Positions 57,001 through 64,000 of a DNA stretch of 64,000 bases are shown piece after piece (position 1 is the first letter of the stretch; each line of letters starts with the position of its first letter). The DNA lies in the NCBI GenBank assembly GCA_035578155.1, contig JAPWDM010000005.1, positions 43,350,454-43,414,453 on the forward strand, read 5' to 3'. Both the position numbers and the translations under genes were made by a program. The stretch comes from Brachynemurus nebulosus. Taxonomy: Eukaryota > Arthropoda > Insecta > Neuroptera > Myrmeleontidae. The notes beneath the pieces are model-generated. The model made no database searches and was not told where the DNA came from. It was given only the letters and a program-made list of their open reading frames with translations.

Positions 57001-60000
57001 AATAAAAAACATTCTTTTTTAGATTCGATTTTTTTCATTGTACCTGGAAAAACTGGAAATGTCAGGGAATTTTTACTTTCTGGAAAAGTCAGGGAAAAGT
57101 CAGGAAATTTTACCAGAAGACTGGAAAAAATTGATTTTTATAGTTTTGCTTATTTAGGGATATAAGACTTCAATCAACTTTTTACTTGTTTTGAGATTAG
57201 ATTTAAAAATTGGCGCTGATGCGATTATCATACCATCTAGCGTACTATTTTTTTTCCCTTTTTTTTTTTGCTCATTTACTTTTTTTTAAGAAAAAGTGTT
57301 AAAACATTAGTAAGAAATTTTTTTAGCTTTTTGGGATAAAGTAGGGGCGGTATTTTTTACAAAATAGTCAGGGAATTTTTTTTAAAAAATTTCTGGAAAA
57401 CCTGGAAAAGTCAGGGAATTCTATCTTTTAAAATCTGTGGCCACCATGATTGTCAAATACCGTATCATTCAGGATTTAGTGTTCGTCCTTGAGACTTATT
57501 TTCTATCCACCCTGTATAATTCTATTAATAACTAAATTTTTTTCAGAGTTTTAATATTAGAAACTTTGTCTTCGCTACCGATCCCAAACAAAACCATGTT
57601 ACAAGACAGTAAAGTGTTAAGCACCGTTCAAAAATGGTCCGAAGGTTGTTCAAACGTGTCTCCAACGACCGATTCTGGCAACAGTACCCCTGAAGTAATG
57701 ACCGCGTCAAAGCAAGACACATCAACCGAATCATTACAAATGTTAACGGCGCCCACCGAATTGATGTCTCTCGCTTTGAAATTGCTCTCAGACTGGTCTA
57801 CTCTCAAGGAGGTTTTCAGAATCCCGAAAAAGGAGCGAATTGAACAAATGAAGGAGCACGAACGTGAAGCCGACCGAGGCACCAGTCTCGTCAACAAGGA
57901 GAACGAACATCCCCCGACACGGGACAGATACGAACGGTATCGAAGCCGCATGAAGGGTCGAGAAAGTCCACCCCCGAGGAAAGGACCACCCCCGATGCCG
58001 ATGCCACCGAACGCAAACATGCAGAACGGACCGCCACCAAAACTGACGAAACATCAACGTAGACATCTGTTTGCCATGCAGGTGGCCCAAGAAGAGGAGG
58101 AACGCCGACGCAACCAACAAGCCGAAGCGTGGCGCAATCACGAACAGCGTTGTCTAGCACTAGGAATCGATCCGCGACAACCCTTCATCCCAACCCCCGT
58201 TTGGATACCACCCCCACTACCGCCACCACCACCACCTCCACCGCCACCGGTAAAATTACCGCCAAAATGGAAAATGGCTCGAGACAATCGTGGAAGACCC
58301 TATTATTACCACGTGAAAATACGTATATCCCAATGGGAACCGCCCGAATTCCCGCCACCAGTACAAGAAACCGAACAAATAGTACAAACTGAGGAGGTGG
58401 AAACTTCCACGAGTTCGTCGGAGGAGAGTAGTACAGTGAGTGAGACAACCAGTTCCGAAGACGATTCGTCGGATGATGATGTCGAAATTGATGATACTCG
58501 ATTAATGCTGGAAGTTCGACAGAAATTAAAATTAATCAATCCCGAGTTACCGTTACCTCCGATGCCGTTGGAAAAGCCGAAGGAGTCACCGCAACCGCAG
58601 AAACGGAAACGGGAAGCCCTAGTACAAGAAATTATCATTAGTGTAAGTCTTTTAACTCTTTAAATGATTAAGACGAGTTAACTCGTCCCGCAATATGGCG
58701 GCTCAAAATGCTGTCATATGTATATATTCACTGGTACAGATGCCGCCATCTGTGACAATACGGTATAATTCGAAATAATGTTCAATTTTATCAACATAGT
58801 TTAATATAATTTATTTTTTGTAAATTCCTAGGGTTTACTTTTTTAATGTTGGGATCTTTGATTTTTTCCTTTGCTTTTTTTGTAGCCTTATCTATTATAC
58901 TTATCACTTGGCAGTAAAAAGCCCGGCATTTTGAGACAAAAAAATTTTACTATATGGTTTGTTTAAAAGAGTTAATGCTCAGTATAGTAAAAGAAAAATA
59001 AATTTGTTTTTAATTGGATGGATTTAAAAAATTTAAATTTTAATATTTGTATTTGTGCTCATTTCCAAGAATTCCACCATAGATTTTATAAATTACAATT
59101 AAATGTAATAGATTTGAACGATACTTTATAAATATATTTGCTATTAATAAATAATATATTTTATTAAGCAATATATTTGCTATTAATAAATAAAACATTT
59201 TACTTTGCAGAAATACCACTTTTATTGTTTAAACCATAGACCAATGAATATTATACTACCAGACAAAGCGCAAAACCAGTTTGTAGGCATTTTTCTTGAA
59301 GCAGGTAACAGGGTGAGACGGGTGAAATTTAATCAAATAATATAATGTCAATTTTTGAGCAAATGCGACTATAATTATTGCAGGACATAATTTGTATACG
59401 TACGTATTTTGAAAAGAAAGCGAATACCACTTTTTTTCTTTCAAAATTTTACAGTTTCTTCTCAAAAAAGTAAAATTTTATTATCAATATTATATTTTGA
59501 TAATAATTATTTGAAAAAGTTATTATGGATACAATCAGTTACTATATTACAGAATACTATTAAGGTCGGAACTTGATCGTAACTGGTTGCCTCAATTACA
59601 CATTTTTATAATTAGTCTATATAATATAATATATAATATGTTCACTGGTCTGTGGTTTAAACTCTTACGACATGTTTCGGTCAATATAACTATTATCAAA
59701 CAAGTCAATCAAAATAGTAAAATTTTTATTCATTTAATAAAAATCATTTAATTATATTAAATTTCAGACTAAGAGAATTGAATATTGCTTGGACGCACTG
59801 GTTTGATAATGGTCATACTGACCGAAACATCTCAAAAGTGGTATTTTTGCAAAATGTTTTATTTATTAATAGTAAATTACAGTTACCTATAAAATTTAGA
59901 GTCCCTATAATAAATAGAGTCGTGACATGTGTGCTGAACGCTAATTGGTTCCGGCATTTTCTGTCTACAGTTTGCGTAAAATACATTTAGATTAACCTAG

Positions 60001-61691
60001 AAAGAATAATTAATTAATTCATAACTTATTAACAATAATTAAGTACTCAAAAATGTTTACTCAAACATGTGATAATTAATTTTGAAGCTTCCCGCTCTGT
60101 TTTGGACAGAAAATGGATGACATTTCACGACTCTATATAAAAATAAACTAGTATGTAATGCCATCTAGTGATAGGAAATTGATATTCGATCGGTAAATCA
60201 ACTAATAACTATTTTCAGGATACTTTAATAATACGAATTTTATTTTAATTGGCAATTTACTGGTCTAACGTTTCATAAAAAATCATTTTATTAACCAAAA
60301 AATTTTTTTCACAGCCTAGACGAGAAGAAGACAAAATAATGAGCAAAATTGAAGCCCGAAAATATCGCGAAACCAAAGAGAAATTGCGTCGACGCAAAGA
60401 GTTGATGCGTGTAAAAGAAAAGAAAGTGTCAGTTGTACCAATTCCTGATACGGAAATCAGCAGTGACAAAGAACAAAAAATTAAAAATAATTTCAGGAAA
60501 AAAATGGCGAACGTCATGGTGCATATTTTAGGTCCGTATAAGAAGCCTGACTGTAAAATGGGTCGGATTACCAACACGGATGATTTTAAACATTTGGCTA
60601 AGAAGGTAATTATTTAATATTTTGGGACAAAATCCACATTTTTTCTTTGTGATGCGTACTTTATGAGAAACTGTATGTTGCCCTGGCCTTTCCGGTAGGT
60701 GGTGCAATTAATTCGATTTGGTTCAAGTCCCTGTATTTTTCCCTGAGTCCGTAAGTTTTTATTTTTTTTTTTAACTGTGAACCATTGTCACGACAAAACA
60801 AATCTATTGTGTGAAAGTGACCTGGATTGGTCATATCGTTTAGACGGTAACGATCACTAACAGACGCACCAACAATTATATGTATACAAATAAATATTAT
60901 ATCGATAAAATAAAGATTTTAGTTGATTATGGTTCGCGTTGCATCCAATAGGCAATCAGAAGTTTCTATTGGCGGACACAATATTTTAAAATGGCTGCTC
61001 CATCACCAAACATCACGTGGTTGCCCCTTCTAATTTTTAATTTTTACGAAAAAGAACCCGCTCTTGCAGATTTTTTGGGGATTACCAATTTTTTTTTCTA
61101 ATCGATAAAAAATCTACTATTGGCAACACAAAGATTACTCTCACGCCTCTGGTGGTAATATTGGAAGTAGTATCAAGTAAAATATGTACGTATACGTTCA
61201 ATTGGGATAGAAATATGTATTATACAAGTTATGTGCAAGTTACTAGATTTTATATCGACAACTAAACGTATATGTATTTTTTTACATGATACAGCTTTTA
61301 ATTTTACCACCATAGGCGCGAGTGAGAATCCTTGCGTTGACATTTGTTTAACATAATTCAAACTCGGGTGATTCTTACCAAATTTTTTGTTATGACATTC
61401 ATCCTTAAGTCAGTATACGTTTCAGAGGGCATACCTACCTTTATTTTATATGTAAACTGAAAATTACTTCATGATTTTCATAAATTTTCTTCACTTTTTT
61501 TGCAGTTAACGATGTTTGTGATGTTAAAAGAACTGAAAAATTGCCGTAGCGTGCTTGAATTGACCGTAAACGACAGCGTGCGAACCAAGGCGCGGGAATT
61601 TGTTAAAAAATATATGAGTAAATATGGTGAAATTTATACGAGGACAAAGGAAGAGATGAAGGACGATTCCAAGGATGAAAATAATGAATGA
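51050..61691 (+). CDS. SETD2: SETD2/Set2 histone H3K36 methyltransferase
   Basis: Seven coding exons: 51050-52120, 53686-53921, 55658-56348, 56414-56643, 57547-58642, 60315-60605 and 61506-61691; phases agree, about 1266 aa. It trimethylates H3K36 during transcription and binds elongating RNA polymerase II. The N-terminus is basic then acidic with a Pro-Glu run (about 225-250). AWS domain about 405-450 (TCDCFLTKEEI, YGCGEDCLNR, GDRCTNKRFQ); SET about 455-580 (KGFGIRAVKEIPSGEFIMEY, RFINHSCDPNAETQKW, ITFDYQFQRYG); post-SET (KCYCESSICRGWIG). WW domain about 980-1010 (PPKWKMARDNRGRPYYYH, ISQWEPP) follows a poly-Pro tract. SRI domain about 1110-1250 (KKMANVMVHILGPYKKPDC, GRITNTDDFKHLAKK, MLKELKNC, KKYMSKYGEIYTRTKEE). 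It is much shorter than Drosophila Set2 or human SETD2 because the N-terminal region is short; exons upstream of 51050 cannot be excluded. Confidence 0.95.
52190..53148. repeat. Foldback of family N/Q sequences, SETD2 intron 1
   Basis: Arms about 52428-52680 and 52865-53148 are inverted copies (GCGGAAATTACATGTG, CATAACATAGCGAATTTCCG, ATCCTATGTAAACTAGTTTC). An extra direct copy of the CAGCATCCTGCATAACATAG segment stands at 52204. The end motif AAATACCCCTGTCGCAGC is the terminal sequence of family N seen at 13677, 28614 and 36282. Confidence 0.8.
53149..53465. repeat. Family Q array with TTAGG-like tracts, SETD2 intron 1
   Basis: Two direct copies of CAATATACTTCGACTTTGAT...TTAAGGTTAGGTTAGGTTAG and one inverted copy, each about 90 bp. 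The internal TTAGG runs are only two to three units long, so this is a dispersed repeat and not a telomere. Confidence 0.8.
54287..55345. repeat. Family Q copies and a TA-flanked MITE, SETD2 intron 2
   Basis: Family Q copies at about 54290-54375, 54425-54520 and 55190-55345 (GTCGAAGTATATTGTCAAAA, ACTAACCTAACCTTAACTAA). Between them, 54597-55135 is a MITE (family H) with ends TACAGCTGAACCTTTT and AAAGGTTTAGCTGTA, a TA duplication and no ORF; its opposite-strand relative is at about 32330-32700. Confidence 0.75.
55470..55650. repeat. Family C fragment at SETD2 exon 3
   Basis: AATTTTGATTCTGTTTGAAA through GAATACCATAAAGTAACGCT resembles one arm and flank of the CENP-I intron 3 hairpin (38045-38286), in opposite orientation. 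It ends within 10 nt of the acceptor of SETD2 exon 3. Confidence 0.7.
56644..57546. repeat. SETD2 intron 4 with CTGGAAAAGTCAGGGAAT repeats
   Basis: Motif CTGGAAAAGTCAGGGAA occurs at about 57080 and 57400, with shorter variants at 57050 and 57370. These words form a dispersed repeat; the superfamily is unknown to me. A CCACCCTGTATAA end motif (57508) matches those in EMSY intron 4. No coding signal. Confidence 0.6.
58656..58971. mobile_element. MITE family A copy 3 (SETD2 intron 5)
   Basis: 316 bp, ends CTCTTTAAATG and TTTAAAAGAG, flanked by TTAA (58652-58655, 58972-58975). It contains ATGGCGGCTCAAAATGC and TTGGGATCTTTGATTTTT. It begins 13 nt after the splice donor of exon 5 (GTAAGT at 58643), leaving the donor intact. 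Confidence 0.85.
59100..59880. mobile_element. Family B copy 3 nested in family C (SETD2 intron 5)
   Basis: Family B: ends CCATAGACCAATGAATA (59234) and GTTCACTGGTCTGTGG (to 59655), with TTTAAA on both sides. Outside it lie family-C sequences (AATAAAACATTTTACTTTGC at about 59187; AAAGTGGTATTTTTGCAAAA at about 59835, inverted), which the insertion splits. Confidence 0.75.
59881..60314. other. SETD2 intron 5, remainder
   Basis: Contains imperfect inverted blocks (AATAGAGTCGTGACATGTG at about 59920 and GACATTTCACGACTCTATAT at about 60118), probably a small diverged MITE; a related block lies at 9925. Otherwise AT-rich, non-coding. Confidence 0.5.
61099..61345. mobile_element. MITE family D (SETD2 intron 6)
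   Basis: Inverted ends of about 40 bp with mismatches (GGCAACACAAAGATTACTCT, then CACGCCTCTGGTGGTAA; complement TTACCACCATAGGCGCGAG on the right). A partial copy is at 42389, and short relatives lie at 14085, 43955 and 49373. Non-coding. Confidence 0.72.
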
Positions 61692-62879
61692 TAATAATTG
61701 TTTATTTCAATCTATTGGATGATTAGCTCAATTATGATTTAAATTTAATTTAATTATTTTTATTGTGTAAATATTTTTGGAAAAATTTGTACGAAAAAAA
61801 TTGTATATAAAGACAACTATTTAAAATTTATGATTGTATATTTAAAAAAATATTAATTATCTATGAATTTTATATTTAAAACAAAATAATTTGATGAAAG
61901 ATCTCTTTTATTTATTGTAACAATTGGTGTTATTTGTAAATTTATTTGATAAATTTGATTTTTTGATTACCATAGATAAAATATACATATTATTATACAA
62001 TTACTATTTTTTAACGGCATGAATATTGCTACATTTTATTTATTATACTAATTTCATTCTATTCATTCCAAACAATAGATTATTAATTTCACATTTCAAA
62101 ATCTCAGTTTTGTATGAAGGGTTAATAAAAGTTTAAAAAATTGATAAGTAGGTATAATTTTCGTGTTTCCAACAATTTAGGAAGATATTCTAAAATAAAT
62201 TTAGTACTTATTTGTTTCTTAGTACTAACAGTAGCTGTTTTGAACAGTTCAAAGTGCCTTATAAAAATTAAAACGTTCAACAAAATCTAGATACTACTTT
62301 ATCATACTTTGAAAACAAATTACATAAGTAAATCGTGTTCTAATCATCTGATTATTAGGTATAAAGTGATAAAAAATTAGTCATTAAGGCGCGTTTCCAC
62401 GGTACAAGTACATGTTTCGTTTGCTATGGACGTTGCCTACTTCATAAAAAAAATACTGTAGGAAAAAGTAGCATGTTTTCAGAAAATAAGCAGCAATTTT
62501 TATGTCTATGTCAGTTTAAACATAAAATTAAATTTTCAGTAAAATGAACTGAATTTTTTAATAATTTAGACACGCGAACTAGTGGTCAAAAAAATAACTA
62601 CTGCATTAGATTTTGATAATTCACAAAATTTGTGCTTTTTAGTTTGAAAAGTACTGTTTTCAAATAAAAACGAATAATTTAAAATTAATACCATTTTTTT
62701 TTAGCTGTCATTCGTCACCAGATGGCTAAACACTAAACCACGCCGCCGTTTGATTTTCTATTCTTAAACTTTACATTAAGATAATAATTTGAATATTTTT
62801 AGACATTTTTTTCGTGTCTTTTTCCTTATCTAATGTTGCCTTCTTAAAGCAATCTGTATTCGTTCTAACACCATGTAGG
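61692..62879. other. SETD2 3' flank
   Basis: Very AT-rich. Several AATAAA-like words follow the stop codon, so the 3' UTR probably lies in 61692-62000. Block 62705-62745 (AGCTGTCATTCGTCACCAGA) is related to the GOT2-intron MITE unit. No coding signal. Confidence 0.5.
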
Positions 62880-63052
62880 CAGGGCCGGCAATTGCCCAGG
62901 AGTCCGAGTCTAACGAGAGGGCCCGCAGCCTCAATTAGGGGACCGGAGAAAGTGAAAAGACGTTTTATTTTTGCTTTTTAATTGTATTGTTGGAAAGAAA
63001 TATTTGAAAATTTGTTGTACCCGGGGGCTCGTCATTTCTCTCGCCGGCCCTG
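62880..63052. mobile_element. hAT-type MITE, 173 bp
   Basis: Ends CAGGGCCGGC and GCCGGCCCTG, flanked by the exact 8-bp duplication CATGTAGG (62872-62879, 63053-63060). The terminal CAG and 8-bp duplication fit hAT. It is markedly GC-rich compared with its surroundings. Confidence 0.9.
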
Positions 63053-63156
63053 CATGTAGGTAGTCTATTTACTACTAGCCATCTCACTTGAATTAGAAAT
63101 ATATAAAAGAAATCTGTCTCTACGCAAAATAATGTTATAATGTTCTAAAGTTCTTA

Positions 63157-63435
63157 TTGCGAGTGTTTTTATACCGAATTCTCAAATGTCTGCGTCACGA
63201 GACAGCGCAAGTAACATTGTCGGATTGTCAAAAAAAATTTGAACTTACTTTATTTGGGTTTCCGATCTCTGACCAAAAAATCGATCTTGTGGATCAATTC
63301 GAATCGTCCAAGGAAAAATCTGTGCAGGAGAAAACCGGCTTACAAAAGATCGATCTGACGAAAATCGATTCAATTTTTGTACTTACAGAAAATAAAAGAA
63401 ATATAAAAGTTTTATTGAAGTTTTTTATTAGCTAA
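63157..63435 (+). CDS. Unassigned ORF
   Basis: 92 aa from the first ATG. I recognise no family. The stretch CLRHETAQVTLSDCQKKFEL through KIDLTKIDSIFVLTENK is less AT-rich and has more balanced codons than the flanks, so it may be an exon or a gene relic. No signal peptide or membrane segment is obvious. Chance is quite possible. Confidence 0.25.
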   Translation: MRVFLYRILKCLRHETAQVTLSDCQKKFELTLFGFPISDQKIDLVDQFESSKEKSVQEKTGLQKIDLTKIDSIFVLTENKRNIKVLLKFFIS

Positions 63436-63447
63436 TTATGGGTCATA

Positions 63448-63731
63448 CACAATCAATGAAATAAGGAATAAAAAGTATGCCATTTAGTGACGTTGAATGG
63501 AACTTTAACGTAACTGCCCATAGGTATATGTATTTAGGTATTTTTGTACATCAAAATTCATGAAAAAATAACGTTCGTGATGACTTTTTTGTCACTAAAG
63601 TGAAAAAAATCACGAATTTTAACGTACCAAATACCTACATATTTATATCTATGAACAGTTACGTTAAAGTTCCACTAAACGTCACTAGATGACATACTTC
63701 TTATTCCTTATTTCTTATTTCATTGATTGTG
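63448..63731. mobile_element. Foldback MITE with TA duplication
   Basis: Arms of about 105 bp (CACAATCAATGAAATAAGGA at the left; TCATTGATTGTG at the right) with moderate mismatch, flanked by TA on both sides (63446-63447, 63732-63733). The arms include AGTGACGTTGAATGGAACTT and ACGTAACTG, and the loop is about 70 bp. Confidence 0.8.
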
Positions 63732-64000
63732 TAGACACCCTTACAAATCAGTTTCAAAAAAAAATTTTCAATTTCCTTTAAAGATGAATTGCTGAATTTA
63801 ATATAAATAAAGTGGTTTCCAGTTTGTGCCAAAAATGTCACACGAATCAAAAATTTGACTCAATTTTCTATATATGAATCATAAAAGTGGTAAAACTATT
63901 TGAAAACAAATAGTTAAAATATATTCTACAATAATTTTGAAAAAAGATATTTTTACTAAAAATTTTCTAATTTAAATTTGAAAAAGATCGATCTCCGATC

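Noticed and set aside
60700..60760. tRNA- or SINE-like B box (GGTTCAAGTCC) in SETD2 intron 6
   Set aside because: No matching A box, cloverleaf or second copy visible; a chance match is likely.

Overview
The window is a 64 kb piece of an AT-rich insect (at least arthropod) nuclear genome. The evidence is spliceosomal introns with GT/AG ends, animal-type multi-domain proteins, an insect-style non-LTR retrotransposon, very many short DNA transposon derivatives, and repeats containing TTAGG-like tracts. I cannot name the order. A recognisable CENP-I argues against Drosophila-like flies, which are reported to have lost most inner-kinetochore proteins.

Layout. 1-3028: tandem satellite (about 164-bp monomer, partly organised in an about 829-bp higher-order unit). 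3.1-7.1 kb: nearly complete non-LTR retrotransposon whose ORF2 is cut by one stop codon. 7.7-8.5 kb: C-terminal Fe-S domain exons of DNA primase large subunit (PRIM2) with a frameshift. 8.7-11.3 kb: a row of DNA elements, including a PIF/Harbinger-like element carrying a decayed transposase. 11.7-13.1 kb: CWC25-like splicing factor lacking its usual N-terminus. 14.2-15.2 kb: a decayed TIR element. 15.3-17.6 kb (-): mitochondrial aspartate aminotransferase, four exons. 20.4-31.7 kb (-): EMSY homologue, five coding exons, with introns packed with nested elements. 33.7-42.4 kb (+): CENP-I homologue, eight coding exons, with several long inverted repeats in its introns. 43-46 kb: TIR elements. 46.4-50.5 kb (-): protein O-glucosyltransferase POGLUT2/3 (KDELC) homologue, three exons. 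51.0-61.7 kb (+): SETD2/Set2 H3K36 methyltransferase, seven coding exons (AWS, SET, post-SET, WW, SRI). 62-64 kb: 3' flank with a hAT-type MITE, a foldback MITE and one unassigned ORF.

The host genes are housekeeping or nuclear genes (replication, splicing, mitochondrial metabolism, chromatin, kinetochore, ER glycosylation) and do not form one pathway. Two pairs are divergent: EMSY/CENP-I (about 2.0 kb between start codons, partly filled by a nested transposon) and POGLUT/SETD2 (571 bp, a probable bidirectional promoter).

I see no CRISPR array, rRNA, confident tRNA or dedicated new defence or biosynthetic system. The most unusual content is structural: long, well-matched inverted repeats inside CENP-I introns that would form dsRNA hairpins when transcribed; transposons nested in transposons with readable target-site duplications; a 120-bp minisatellite that expanded inside one copy of a transposable element; and the disrupted PRIM2 fragment. 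Exon coordinates were worked out by eye from splice consensus, reading phase and remembered family similarity, without any database search.
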